A stretch of 64,000 nt of DNA from Solen grandis (GCA_021229015.1 CM037783.1:59681746-59745745); one strand, 5' to 3'. Shown: positions 10,404 through 21,602, counted from the stretch's first letter. Notes: generated from the letters alone by a model not told the origin. Program-made: numbers and translations.

Positions 10404-11123
10404 TTCCCACATTCTAATAACAGACTTGGGACCAATGTCATATGTCAAAATTCTTCCAACTAACATATCATTTAACAATTACCAACTGTCGAGTTTCCCC
10501 TGTACATCATGAGGCCCCGTAAAATAAACTTCTGTTATTTGTATCAAAAATGGCTTCCATCGTGTTTTCTCATTTTCTCTTGATCATTTATCATAAAAAG
10601 TACAAGTGGGATAACTAATAAGAACAAAAGAAATAACCTGGTATTGTTTATTATGGTTTTGTATCTATAGACTTTACGGCATATTCTCATATTACTTGGC
10701 TTTCAGTATATCCAATTTCGGAAATGATGTACAAGTAAATTTCATTCTTGGAGATGGAGAACCTGTATATTATCGTATGAGGCGCACCCCCTCTATAAAC
10801 CTGAATTATCTGGAAAAAAGAGTGTGCCTAATCTATCAGTGTATATGGTAGTAATCTTATTTAAGAAAAACTGACAAACAATATATTGTTGATATCTGTC
10901 TTCTGATACATAAATATCATTGATACGCAGTCATAAGAATCAATGGCAGCCAAAGTTTTAACCCCCCAGTCCAATGCATATTGTATATTTGCATGTGTAA
11001 TCCCAACACCATGTGCATGTACTTATCTGTGTAGCCAAGCCACCAGCTTGTACAACCCCCCCTGTGTATATTTAAATGTTCAAGCCCGCACCCCCTGTGA
11101 CTACTTAAATGTGTTTATTTCAG
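10404..11123. other. Intron sequence
   Basis: TIMELESS intron 3 remainder. Weak inverted resemblance between ACCATATACAC near 10168 and GTGTATATGGT near 10843 may mark an old small DNA element with GGCGCACC motifs. Nothing else was recognised. Confidence 0.35.
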
Positions 11124-11225
11124 GACTGGGAGCATCGTCAGGAGGAGGATCGACTGTTGATAGAGCGTCTACTGATCCTGATCAGGAACATCTTGCATGT
11201 TCCGCCAGACCCCGAGGCTGAACAG
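11124..11225 (+). CDS. TIMELESS: TIMELESS exon ([17 protein letters not shown]...)
   Basis: A 102-nt, 34-codon exon. It reads [15 protein letters not shown], then [19 protein letters not shown]. The acceptor is TTATTTCAG and the donor GTTGTT is non-consensus after position 2. The block EExLIERxLxLIRNxLxVP is diagnostic for the TIMELESS family. An overlapping frame at 10943-11221 is spurious. Confidence 0.93.
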
Positions 11226-11525
11226 GTTGTTATACTTAATGTTTAGTTTTATCATTTGTAGGGGTGAAACGATGGTAATGTACATGGTGTACAGTACAGT
11301 ACAGATTACTGATCTAGTGTTGAACTTGTTTGTTGAAGTTTTGCACATCAACCTGGTAAAACTTGCCAACTGTAATCTCTTCCCTTTCATACTCTCAAAC
11401 CCTCAACTTGTAGAATGGGTGAGTGTCAATTATTCTTACACCATCTACATTGGGGTTTATCAGATATCAGTGTAACCATACCATGTGATATATGATGTTG
11501 TTTTAAGCTATCACGAGCAGCATTA

Positions 11526-11940
11526 GTATACCCCCTGCACAATGAAGTTGTAAGGGGATATACTGGATTCAGCTTGTCTGTCTGTCCCGTCGTTTGAAAA
11601 TTTTCATATTTTTTTTTTGTCTGCATTGTAACTCAAAAAGTATAAAAGGTATCAAGATGAAACTTCATATGTGGATAGATCTCATTGAGAAGAAGTGCAG
11701 TGACTAAGAACAGTAACTCTCTGTTGCATTATTGAGTTATTTCCTTTTGTAAATATTTATTCTTAATTTTTGTGCGGACCATAACTCAAATAGGATAAAA
11801 AGTTTCAAGATGAAACTTCATATGTGCATAGATCACATTGAAGGGAAGTGCAGTGCCCAAGAACTGTAACCCTCATTGGTTACAGTGACAAAGTGGCATG
11901 CCAGGTTTTTTGCCTCATGACAATGGCAGTTCTTGTTAGC
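11526..11940 (+). repeat. Dispersed repeat starting GTATACCCCCTGCACAATGA
   Basis: It starts with an inverted-repeat-like head (TATACCCCCTGCAC... and AAGGGGATATACTGG), then pyrimidine-rich CTGTCTGTCTGTCCCGTCG. Two related units of about 150 bp follow, sharing AAGATGAAACTTCATATGTG and CATAGATC/GATAGATC. It ends near GGCAGTTCTTGTTA. The type is common in bivalves and is non-coding here. Confidence 0.65.
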
Positions 11941-12331
11941 CTCGATTAAAAAAAAAACTGCTGTAATTTATTTCTTTACCAATTTTATTGGGATATAGTG
12001 CATGCGAAGCAAAAAATTGTACACTACACAAAAGCGATGTGCTTTACGTGTTAGCAAACCAAATTTTACAAACTTGGGAGGTTTACCCAAAGTGTTATGA
12101 AAATCTGTACATCTGACAAAAAAATCATTGTGACATATATATAGGGCACAATTTTCCATTTCGTATGGGCTATATACCATTAAAATTGGTAATGAAATAA
12201 AATACATCAGTTTTTTTCCCTCTGAATCAATGCAAAATATGCTTTTTGCGTTTGCTTTATCAATACGTCATATACCATGTGGTATGGCCACACTGGATGT
12301 GCAGCGACCACAAAAGCCGCTTTTGCCTACT

Positions 12332-12376
12332 TGTACCCGGTACATACTGAAACTATGAAATAATGTACCGGGTACA
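12332..12376. repeat. 14-bp inverted repeat TGTACCCGGTACAT
   Basis: Perfect 14-bp arms (12332-12345 and 12363-12376) surround a 17-bp spacer. Each arm is itself partly palindromic. The function is unknown. Confidence 0.8.
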
Positions 12377-12504
12377 ATACCACAAGTACCGCGGTAGATC
12401 TGTATTGTCTCATACTGTTTCAGTCCTAATCATTTGTTTGATCAAAATTAGGAGCATTATAGGCTTTCATCAATAAAACAGAATGTTTAAATTGTTTTAA
12501 ACTA

Positions 12505-12619
12505 TTTTTTGTGTCACTTTTCCGTCCTATGTCTGTGTGCCTGTCCATCTGTCTTTACATCACACTTTTTCTGTCATACTTCAGCAGGTGACAAACATGT
12601 TCCAAAAAAACTCTTGTTT
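12505..12619 (+). mobile_element. CACCTGCTG-family MITE, copy 2 (internal deletion)
   Basis: It has the same TTTTTTGTGTCAC start and TCAGCAGGTGACA end as the copy at 7855, but lacks the internal GCTG...AGAGGTGACAC segment. Confidence 0.7.
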
Positions 12620-12958
12620 TAATGTTTCTTTGTAACTAGTTGCAGTCAACATTGCATCTTTTAGTTGGATATTTAAATTACCATAAAAAAACAAGGTGTA
12701 TGTAGGCATTATGTGTGTGATAGGCTGATAGCATGAATTGAGCAATAGTCAAAGGATTCTAGGATTTGAATCAGGGGGATTTGCTGTAAGTAGGGATGTC
12801 CATAAGTTATTGATTATAAAAGAGAAAGAAATATGAAATGTGGTTGAAATTACACCAACAAAGGTAAAAGTCTTCTGGAATTTCCTGAATTTCAGGATTT
12901 TCTGATTGCCAGATTCAATATAAAACTATATAAAGAATAGCTAAAACCAGGATTTTCA

Positions 12959-14332
12959 GCTTTTAGCTCAACTGAGCATAACGTGCTCATGGTGAGCTAT
13001 TGTGATCGCCTTTTGTCCGTTGTCCATGTGTGCGTTTGGCGTTAACAGTTTTCTTTAAACATCTCCTCTGAAACTACTGGACCAAGTTTGATAAAATTCG
13101 CCTGTGATGTTCCTTGCATAAAGCTCTACCAAAGTTGTTCAAATGGTTCCGATCCATTACATATCTGTGTCACAGGAGCTAAAAATATATTTTTGAAATT
13201 AAATCTTTAAAAATCTTTTTCCCTGAAACTGCAAGGCCTAGAGCTTAGATATTTGGTGTGTGGCATTGTCTTATGAACCTCTACCAAGATTGTACAAATC
13301 ATGACCCTGGGGTCAAAATTGGCCCCGCCCCAGGGGTCATTTTATTTTACATAGGCTTATATAGGAAAATCCAGAAAAATCTTCTTTACAGAAACCACAA
13401 GGCCTGGAGTAAAGATATTGGGTGTGTAGCATTGTCAAGTGGACCTCTACCAAGTTGGTTCAAATCATGACCCTGGGGTCAAAATTGGCCCTGCACCAGT
13501 GGTCACTTTATTTTGCATAGGCATGTATGGGAAAAGTTAGATTTTTTTTTTTGTTTGTTAGAAAGCACAAGATAATTGGTGTGTAACATGTCCTTATAGA
13601 CATGTCTCAAGTTTGTTCAAATCATGGCCCAGGGGTCAAAATTGGCCCCGCCCCAGTGGTCACTTTATTTTGCATAGGCATGTATGGGAAAACTAGAAAA
13701 ACTTTCTTGGCAGAAACTAAAAGGCCTGGAGTTAAGATATTTGGTATGTGTTATGGCCTAGTGGACATCTACCAACTTTGTTCACATCATGGCCCTTTGG
13801 TCAAAATTGGCCCCGCCCCTGGGGTCACTTTATTTTACATAGGCATATACAGGAAAATCTAGAAAAATCTTCTTGTCAAAAACCACAAGGCCTGGAGTTT
13901 AGATATTTTGTGTATTACATGGCCTTATAGACATGTACAAAGTTTGTTCAAATCATGGCCCTGGGGTCAAAGTTGGCCCTGCCCCAGGGGTCACTTGATT
14001 TAACATAGACTAATATGAGAGAGTCTTTAAAAGATCTTGTCAGAAATCACAAGATCATGAGTTAGATATCTGTTATGGAACAGGACCTTGTGGACCTGAA
14101 CCAAGTTTCCAAATCATGGATTTTGGGTACACATTGGTCCTGCCCTAGGGGTCACCTGATTTTATAGCTATGACCATTAAAATTTTGACCACAGGTACAG
14201 TTTTTGTGTGCAGTTATGATTATTTTGCTGTACTACTGCATGGATTTTGTATTCAGTTTGGCCATTTTATAAAAGGCAATGAAGGCAATATTAATCAGGT
14301 GAGTGATTCAGGGCCATCATGGCTCTCTCTCT
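12959..14332 (+). repeat. AGCTCAC-ended element 3
   Basis: It begins TTTTAGCTCAACTGAGCATAA with CGTGCTCATGGTGAGC. Six or more units of about 155 bp with CAAAATTGGCCCCGCCCC follow. It ends CAGGTGAGTGATTCAGGG near 14315. This is a more diverged subfamily than elements 2 and 4. It lies in TIMELESS intron 4. Confidence 0.82.
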
Positions 14333-14547
14333 CTTTTTTTTTTTTTCAATACGCAACTATTACCCATGCACCAACTTACAAAGACAGGTAAAATGGTTTA
14401 GGGGCTTTTTGGATTTTGTTATTTTATACAGACTTGCTTGCTGTAGAGTTTATAAAACAATATAAAAATATTGGGATTCAGGCTTTTTACACGCAGAGTT
14501 TTGATTTAGATGACATGTGAAAGTAAAATGTTAATTTTTTGTTCCAG

Positions 14548-14588
14548 AGAACTGACGATGATGCAAGCATTCATGATCAGGTGTTATG
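14548..14588 (+). CDS. TIMELESS: TIMELESS exon (RTDDDASIHDQVLW)
   Basis: A 41-nt micro-exon encoding RTDDDASIHDQVL plus two bases of a Trp codon, which the next exon completes. The acceptor is TTTGTTCCAG and the donor is GTATGT. The DDDASxHDQxLWA motif is a signature of TIMELESS/TIMEOUT, and the split Trp codon proves the junction phase. Confidence 0.93.
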
Positions 14589-14834
14589 GTATGTATCATA
14601 TGACATAGAGTCCTACTATGTCACCATAATGGATACACATAGATTTAAACAATCTGAGCTATTTTTCTGTAATCCTTTTTTTTTTTAACAATTGTATTTT
14701 ACAATATAAATGGTTCCTGTATGCAGTACTCCAGAGAAACTTTTTTGAAAAAAAGCAACAGTGCAACCAGATCAGATTCTGATTTTAAAAAACAAAACAA
14801 CAGATTGCTGTGGTCCAGTGTAAATGTAAAGTTG

Positions 14835-14967
14835 TGGGTCCAACCCAAGTATTTTTCATGTCCTTCCAAGTACTGGTCCAACCCAGGAACTGTTGAGAGG
14901 GATAAGTATAAGTTGTACTAATTTCTTTCCCAAATAAATGTAAAATAAATAAGTTTATAAACTAAAA
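14835..14967 (+). repeat. tRNA-SINE family 2, 3' fragment
   Basis: It matches the 3' body of the element at 44412-44600: AAGTACTGGTCCAACCCAG, GTTGAGAGGGATAAG, then ATAAATAAGTTTATAAACTA. The tRNA-like head is absent. Confidence 0.7.
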
Positions 14968-15041
14968 ACAACAATAACAGAGCTCATTATAGACAGTCTG
15001 TTTTGTCTTTAGATTGTGATGCACAACAAATATGGTGATGT

Positions 15042-15256
15042 GGACTGGTATAGCTCCATCGCTTGGCACTAAGCATATTAGGGTAGTTTCAGGACTGGTT
15101 GGCCAAGTGTCAGGATAATGTGACTGGGTGTTGTATCATGCCACATGTCTACGATAGTGATACTGCAGTGTGACAGCACTATCTCTGTCTCAAGTAGACA
15201 TAGTCTCCAAATGACTGAAATACTGTTGGTGGGATGTTAAACCCAACAAACAAACA
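15042..15256 (+). repeat. SINE with 17-bp target duplication beside a TIMELESS exon
   Basis: The 215-bp SINE body (from GGACTGGTATAGCTCC to CCCAACAAACAAACA) is flanked by AACAAATATGGTGATGT at 15025-15041 and again at 15257-15273. That is a perfect 17-bp target-site duplication. The 5' head is truncated. The insertion lies only about 36 bp upstream of the exon beginning at 15293. Confidence 0.88.
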
Positions 15257-15292
15257 AACAAATATGGTGATGTCTATGTATTTCTACCGCAG

Positions 15293-15407
15293 GGCGATGC
15301 ATGTGAGTGGACTGGAAGATCTGTTACTATATATAGCCAGCTCGGAAGAGGAGCGAAACTTGTCCATGCACATTCTGGAGATTGTCTCTCTCATGTTCAG
15401 AGAACAG
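15293..15407 (+). CDS. TIMELESS: TIMELESS exon (AMHVSGLEDLLLYIAS...)
   Basis: A 115-nt exon. The first G completes the Trp codon, then it reads AMHVSGLEDLLLYIASS and EEERNLSMHILEIVSLMFREQ (20 residues after the first E). The acceptor TTTCTACCGCAG has a short pyrimidine tract because a SINE ends just upstream. The donor is GTGCGT. The SG(L/M)xDLLLxxxSS and LEI(V/I)SL(M/I)FR(E/D)Q blocks are conserved from human to fly TIMEOUT. Confidence 0.94.
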
Positions 15408-15559
15408 GTGCGTGGAGCAAGTTTTTAGCAGAACTGCATTATTTATTAACATTAAAATTGTTATTTAACCACTTTTCATTCCCTACTGGAGAAATAAGTT
15501 TTCTAAATATGTTCACAACAATTTGCACCTTTTCTTAGCTTCTTTAAAGAATTGGCTCG

Positions 15560-15999
15560 AATTCCACCAACAATACTTAGTGCTAAGTTATACTTAAATT
15601 CATAAATAAGACTGAAATGCATTCCACACAATATATAAGTATATACAGTGATTTTTCTATAATTTCTGCTGACCGAGTCCAAGGACTCACTATGCTAAAA
15701 AATTATGAGTACCAAAAAAGAAAGTATGCATCCTACGTTAATTTTAATTGCAGTTTTCATATATTTTATGCATCCAGTGGATGCACCGAAATCAAAACAT
15801 TGCATCCACAGCAAAACATTGCATTCAGGATTCAGGATGCAAAAGTAAAAAAAATCACTGATATGACTTAGTTGACATAGATTTAACAACATTAGGTAAA
15901 AAAAGAAATATTCAGGTGTTTTAATAGGGAAACAAAGTCGAGGAAATATACCTTTAAGTATTTATGTGTTAATTAGGGCTAAGTATTGTTGGTGGAATT
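15560..15999. mobile_element. 440-bp element with perfect 21-bp inverted ends
   Basis: Left end AATTCCACCAACAATACTTAG (15560-15580 before the last base) has a perfect inverted partner at 15979-15999. No ORF lies between them, only GCATCC-rich sequence. It is MITE-like. The target duplication is not clear, so the exact boundary is uncertain. It lies in TIMELESS intron 6. Confidence 0.65.
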
Positions 16000-16221
16000 A
16001 GTATTTGACATTAATAAGAAAATAATGATGTTAGAAAAAAATCTGTATTATCTTATTTTTTGGTAGATGTGGATTTATGAAAAAAAAGATAAGAAAAGAA
16101 ATATGCGCTGGACTGAAATTGATTTTTTTTTTCGTAGCTATATCAACCCAACCGTGAATAAAAGCAAAAAAATAAGTAGTGAATACTTCATGTATATAGT
16201 CAATATTATATAAAAGCAGGG

Positions 16222-16400
16222 GACCTCTGTGACCATGTGGTTATAGTCCCTGTCTTACTTTCATTTAGCCCCTGACTGGTGTGGGTTCGAGACCCGGTCT
16301 GATCACTTAAAGTTCCTTCCAGCTGCCAGGGTCCAACATGAGTGCTTTTGTGTGTTAAGGTCTCCCTCCACCTGTAGTTACTGTAATAAGCTAGATGATC
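16222..16400 (+). repeat. tRNA-like SINE head and body
   Basis: It begins GGGGACCTCTGTGACCATGT with a degraded A box, then TGGGTTCGAGACCCGGTCT as a good B box. A body with CCTTCCAGCTGCCAGGGTCC follows. It resembles family 3 at 42966 and is probably an independent SINE copy. Confidence 0.6.
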
Positions 16401-16482
16401 ATTATATCCATACTCACATATTATGGTGTCTTATTCCTAAATTGGTCTTCAGTACCCCAACTTTTAAGAGTTTTGTAACAAA

Positions 16483-16626
16483 TTTTTGTGTCATTTGCTG
16501 TAAACAGAGGTGATACATAGGGATAACTTTTCCGTCTTCGGTCCGTCCATCTCTCTGTCTGTCCATCACACTTTTTCCGTCATGATTCAGCAGGTGATGC
16601 ATGTGATCCAAAGATCACTCTTGTTC
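16483..16626 (+). mobile_element. CACCTGCTG-family MITE, copy 3
   Basis: TTTTTGTGTCATTTGCTGTA, then AGAGGTGATACATAGGGATA, ending ATTCAGCAGGTGATGC and CACTCTTGTTC. Same family as the copy at 7855. Confidence 0.75.
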
Positions 16627-16766
16627 ACAGAGAAGGTACAAAATTTCAAGAAAAGCACAAACTTTACCCCCGCTTTCAAATCTTAGTGGGAACACTGATG
16701 TTGCTATATAAGTGAAATGCTATTGCAGTGATGGTAGACTCCAAAATAACAATTATGTAAAAGTCT

Positions 16767-17078
16767 CCATTTACTGGCCCCGTGGCCGAGGGGTTAGAGC
16801 CCCATATCGGGAGCAAGATGTTGTTGGTTTGATCCTGGCAATGACATACCAAAATCATAAAAAATGGTACTGGTATAGATCCCTTGCTTGGTGTTCAGCA
16901 TATAAGGGTAGTTCCAGGACTGGTTGACCCAGTGTCAGGATAATGTGACTGGATGTGCTATCATGCACCATGTGTGTAGCGTGATACGGCAGTGTGGCAG
17001 TCCTATATTTGTCTGAAGTAGACTTAGTTTTCAAATGACTGAAATATCGTGAGTGGGATATCAATGCCAACAAACAAA
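16767..17078 (+). repeat. Full-length tRNA-derived SINE (family 1 reference copy)
   Basis: The head is tRNA-like, with A box GTGGCCGAGGGGTTAGAGC and B box TTGGTTTGATCC. The body carries GGTACTGGTATAGATCCC, AGGGTAGTTCCAGGACTGG and GTCAGGATAATGTGACTGG, with CAACAAACAAAG at the tail. Pol III promoters of this type drive SINE transcription. It ends about 29 bp before the exon at 17108. Confidence 0.85.
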
Positions 17079-17107
17079 GGCCTTTACTTAAACCTGTCTC
17101 CCTGCAG

Positions 17108-17172
17108 ACTCCAGAAGTCCTGGCCACAGCTGGTGTACAACGCTCTGTCTCTGAGAAGGAAAAAGATGAGAG
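17108..17172 (+). CDS. TIMELESS: TIMELESS exon (TPEVLATAGVQRSVSEKEKDE)
   Basis: A 65-nt exon of 21 codons plus AG, reading TPEVLATAGVQ then RSVSEKEKDE. The acceptor is CTGTCTCCCTGCAG and the donor GTAGGC. It falls where human TIMELESS has the variable PEQLAGVGQGR-like linker after MFRDQ, so low conservation is expected. Identification rests on frame, splice signals and position. Confidence 0.85.
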
Positions 17173-17891
17173 GTAGGCTTTATTTATTCCATGTTTTAGG
17201 TAAAAAGACGAGATTTTCATAAATGGTATGTTTTACACCATGAAAGAAAACATCCTTTATATGACCTAAAGCCTTGACCTCATGAATATTCAAATATACT
17301 TGATGAATATTCACTTAACTTTAAATGGTACATGATATAATGGATTTTTCTTTGCTTTGCACACTGTAGAATCTCGGTTTCAGTATTGTGTGAACTAACA
17401 GAGGAGACCTTGATGATATGGGTCCTACAGAAGCTATCTTAGTTGGGTCTGCTCTGTTTGCTGATATGTCGGGAGAGTTAATCTGAAGTAAAGGGTTAAA
17501 GGCAACCTGTGTGTCTATTTGTCTATATGACGTCACATTTTATATTTAAGACTCTTCTAATGAGGAAAGAGTCATAAAAAAGATAAATATTAAAAATGGC
17601 TAGAAAATTATGTATAAATGAATAGAATATTTTGTGTGGATTTGTTTATTTTATTGTCAGATCACATTTTATTTCACAAGTTATAAAATAAATTTTAATG
17701 AATAGTGAAGCCATGACTGAAAATATATTTTTTTACAACCACAAAGATCAACAAATATCCTTCGTAACATATGCTGTAGATACTTTTCTAAACTAAAAAA
17801 AATTACTGAAACATAAAAATAAAGCAGAAAATCATTCAGAATTTAGAAATTTATATATTCAATACTTTCTTGTTGCTTATTCCTACAAGAG
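17173..17891. other. Start of TIMELESS intron 7
   Basis: AT-rich intron sequence with no recognised repeat. The TIMELESS intron continues to 38910 and contains the features listed between. Confidence 0.5.
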
Positions 17892-19292
17892 TTTTTAGCT
17901 CACATGAGCACAACGTGCTCAAGGTGAGCTTTTCTGATCGCCTTTTGTCCGGCGTCCGTCGTCCGTGCGTGCGTGCGTCCGTGCGTCCGTGCGTGCGTCC
18001 GGCGTCAACAATTGCTTCAAACAACATCTCCTCCTAAACGGCTTGGCCAATTTGAAAAATATTTTGCAGGAATGTTCCTTGGATGAAGCTCTACTAAAGT
18101 TGTATAAATGGTTCTGGTCCATTGCATAATTAGGTCACAGGAGCTAAAAATAGATTTTAAAAATGCAAACTTTGAAAATCTTCTTCTGCAAAACTGCAAG
18201 GCCTAGAGCTTAGATATTTGGTATGTAGCATCATCTTATGGGCCACTACCAAGATTGTATAAATCATTGCCCTATGGTGATAAATGACCCCGCACCAGGG
18301 GTCACTTGTTTTACATAGAGTTATATAGAAAAATCTTAAAAAATCTTCTTCTATGAATCCAAGGCCTAGAGCTTAGATATTTGGTATGTAGCATCATCTT
18401 ATGGGCCACTACCAAGATTGTAAAATCATGCCCTATGTGATAAATGACCCCGCACCAGGGGTCACTTGTTTTACATAGAGTTATATAGGAAAATCTTAAA
18501 AAATCTTCTTCCATTAATGCATAAGGCCTAGAGCTTAGATATTTGGTATGAAGCATCATCTTATGGGCCACTACCAAGATTGTACAAATCATAGCCCTAT
18601 GGTGATAAATGACCCCCCACCAGGGGTCACTTGTTTTACACAGAGTTATATAGGAAAATCTTAAAAAATCTTCTTCCATGAATGCATAAGGCCTAGAGCT
18701 TAGATATTTGGTATGAAGCATCATCTTATGGGCCACTACCAAGATTGTACAAATCATAGCCCTATGGTGATAAATGACCCCGCACCAGGGGTCACTTGTT
18801 TTACAAAGAGTTATATAGGAAAATCTTAAAAAATCTTCTTCTATGAATCCATAAGGCCTAGAGCTTAGATATTTGGTATGTAGCATCATCTTATGGGCCA
18901 CTACCAAGATTGTACAAATCATAGCCCAATGGTGATAAATGACCCCACACCAGGGGTCACTTGTTTTACATAGAGTTAAATAGGAAAATCTTAAAAAATC
19001 TTCTTCTATGAATCAATAAGGCCTAGAGCTAAGATTTTTGGTATGTAGTAGCATCTAATGGTTCATTACAAAGATTTTCAAAGTCTTGGCCCTACGGTGA
19101 TAAATGACCCTGTGCCCAAGTCTTCTCTGAAACCATATGGCCCATTGCTTAGATATTTGGTGTGTAGTATTGTCAGGGGTAAAATGTTTTAGATTAAGTT
19201 ATATCAGAATCCTTGTCTGTTTAAAAACCTTGACATCAGTTGAAGCAATGGTACTCAGGTGAGCGATTCAGGGCCATCATGGCCCTCTTGTT
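17892..19292 (+). repeat. AGCTCAC-ended element 4, near-identical to element 2
   Basis: It shares its whole structure and nearly all bases with 6252-7470, including the GTGCGTGCGTCC stretch and the final CTTCTCTGAAACCATATGG block. It has one additional ~160-bp unit. Small indels break one minus-strand frame. The high identity points to a recent duplication or homogenisation. Confidence 0.88.
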
Positions 19293-19296
19293 TTTG

Positions 19297-20850
19297 TTTT
19301 TTAGCTCACCTGAGCACAACGTGCTCATGGTGAGCTTTTGTGATTGCCTTTTGTCCATCGTCTGTCGTCCGTGCGTGCGTCCGTCCGTCGTCAACAATTT
19401 GCTTTAAACATCTCCTCATGAACCGCTGAAGGGATTTTGACCAAACTTCACAGGAATCATCCTTATGATGCCCTCTATCAAAGTTGTACAAATTATTCAG
19501 ATTGGTTAAAAAAGTAGGTCACAGGAGCTAAAAATAGATTTTAAAAATGCAAACTTTGAAAATCTTCTTCTGCAAAACTGCAAGGCCTAGAGCTTAGATA
19601 TTTGGTATGTAGCATCATCTTATGGGCCATTACAAAGATTGTACAAATCATAGCCCTACGGTGATAAATGCCCCCGCACCAGGGCTCACTTGTTTTACAT
19701 AGAGTTATATAGGAAAATCTTTAAAAATCTTCTTCTATGAATCCATTAGGCCTAGAGCTTAGATATTTCATATGTAGCATCATCTAATGGTTCTTTACCA
19801 AGATTGTTCAAATCATAGCCCTATGGTGATAAATGCCCTCGCACCAGGGGTCACTTGTTTTACATAGAGTTATATAGGAAAATCTTTAAAAATCTTCTTC
19901 TATGAATCCATAAGGCCTAGAGCTTAGATATTTGGTGTGAAGCATCATCTTATGGTTCATTACCAAGATTGTACAAATCATAGCCCTACGGTGATAAATG
20001 CCCCCGCACCAGGGGTCACTTGTTTTACATAGAGTTATATAGGAAAATGTTTAAAAATCTTCTTCTATGAATCCATTAGGCCTAGAGATTAGATATTTGG
20101 TATGAAGCATCATCTTATGGTTCATTACCAAGATTGTACAAATCATGACCCTATGGTGATAAATGACCCCGCACCATGGGTCACTTGTTTTACATAGAGT
20201 TATATAGAAAAAACTTTAAAAATCTTCTTCTATGAATCCATTAGGCCTAGAGCTTAGATATTTGGTATGTAGCATCATCTTATGGGCCATTACCAAGATT
20301 GTACAAATCATAGCCCTATGGTGATAAATGACCCCGCACCAGGGGTCACTTGTTTTACATAGAGTTATATAGGAAAATCTTTAAAAATCTTCTTCTATGA
20401 ATCCATAAGGCCTAGAGATTAGATATTTGGTATGTAGCATCATCTTATGGGCCATTACCAAGATTGTACAAATCATGACCCTATGGTGATAAATGCCCCC
20501 GCACCAGGGGTCACTTGTTTAACATAGAGTTATATAGGAAAATCTTTAAAAATCTTCTTCTATGAATCCATTAGGCCTAGAGCTTAGATATTTGGAATGT
20601 AGCATCATCTAATGGTTCATTATCAAGATTTTCAAAATGGTGGCCCTTTGGAGATAAATGATCCCGCACTAAGTCTTCTCCTCTGAAACCATAAGGCCCA
20701 ATGCTTATATATTTGGTTTGTAGTATTGTCAGGGCTAAAATGTTTAAGATTGAGTTATATCAGAATTCTTGTCTGTTTAAAAACCTTGTAATCAGTTGTA
20801 GCAATGGTACTCAGGTGAGCGATCCAGGGCCATCATGGCCCTCTTGTTTG
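19297..20850 (+). repeat. AGCTCAC-ended element 5
   Basis: It starts TTTTTAGCTCACCTGAGCAC immediately after element 4 and ends CTCAGGTGAGCGATCCAGGG and ATGGCCCTCTTGTTTG. It holds about seven ~165-bp units related to those of elements 2 and 4. Elements 4+5 repeat the tandem pairing of elements 1+2. Confidence 0.85.
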
Positions 20851-20851
20851 T

Positions 20852-20985
20852 CTTTAGGTCGGTGGGTCTACCCAGATGCCTTAATGTATTTGGGGTCTTC
20901 CACCACCTGTAAATAGCTGGACATCGCTATATGACTGATATACTGTTGCAGCGACGGTAAACTCAATAAGTCAATTAATCATGTA
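20852..20985 (+). repeat. tRNA-SINE family 3, 3' fragment
   Basis: It matches the 3' body at 43085-43200: TAGGTCGGTGGGTCTACCC, ATGCCTTAATGTATTTGGGG, TAGCTGGACATCGCTATATG and a CTCAATAAGTCAA end. Confidence 0.7.
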
Positions 20986-21070
20986 GATGCATTTTGACTC
21001 CTGGGCAGACAGAGCGGACCCAGATTCCTCTGCTCATTCAATATTGTAGCTCAGATTTTCGACTACCTCT

Positions 21071-21158
21071 ATATCTGTCTCGAGTAGACAAGGCCTCCAA
21101 ATGACTGAACTACTGTTGGTGGGAGGTTAAACCCAACAAACAAACAATCAAACAAACA
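21071..21158 (+). repeat. SINE family 1, 3' end fragment
   Basis: TATATCTGTCTCGAGTAGAC through AAATGACTGAACTACTGTTG to TTAAACCCAACAAACAAACA. Only the last ~85 bp are present. Confidence 0.75.
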
Positions 21159-21335
21159 TTTATTGTCATGAATAATCAACAACAAGCTAGCAAACAACAA
21201 TATCTGTGTATCAAGGAAGATACAGATTCTATGAGAGTTGATCATTATATTCGAGAACTTTTGCCATATTTTCTTTGTCAGTCTATAAAGATCTGAACTA
21301 AGAGGTTTAAAGCCTTTTCTAATGATTTTAGTCAA

Positions 21336-21473
21336 TTTTTGTGTCACCTGCTGTAAGTAGAGGTGACACATAGGGATCACTTTTCCGTCATCTGTCTGTC
21401 CTTCACACTTCTGTCAATTACGCTTTATCCATCATACTTCAGCATGTGATACATGTGTTCCAATGGACACTCA
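21336..21473 (+). mobile_element. CACCTGCTG-family MITE, copy 4
   Basis: TTTTTGTGTCACCTGCTGTA to ACTTCAGCATGTGATACATG and GGACACTCAT. Same family as the copy at 7855, with an internal insertion in the TCTGTC tract. Confidence 0.72.
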
Positions 21474-21534
21474 TATGGTTATTATGATGTCTTGATCTAC
21501 TTGATGACAACATTTTGCTCAAACCACCAGTGGG

Positions 21535-21602
21535 TATGTTCGTCAATGATAGAGGACGCTTCAAGTGTAGAGCAGCGTGCTGTTATCAAATTCTATGAAA
21601 AA
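21535..21602 (+). pseudogene. Possible mariner transposase N-terminal remnant
   Basis: The frame reads MIEDASSVEQRAVIKFYEKHG. This resembles the VEQR...IKF start of mariner-family transposases. At 21603 it changes directly into LINE-type sequence. It pairs with the mariner C-terminal fragment at 25490-25824 on the other side of the LINE, but the middle of the transposase is missing. Confidence 0.4.
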
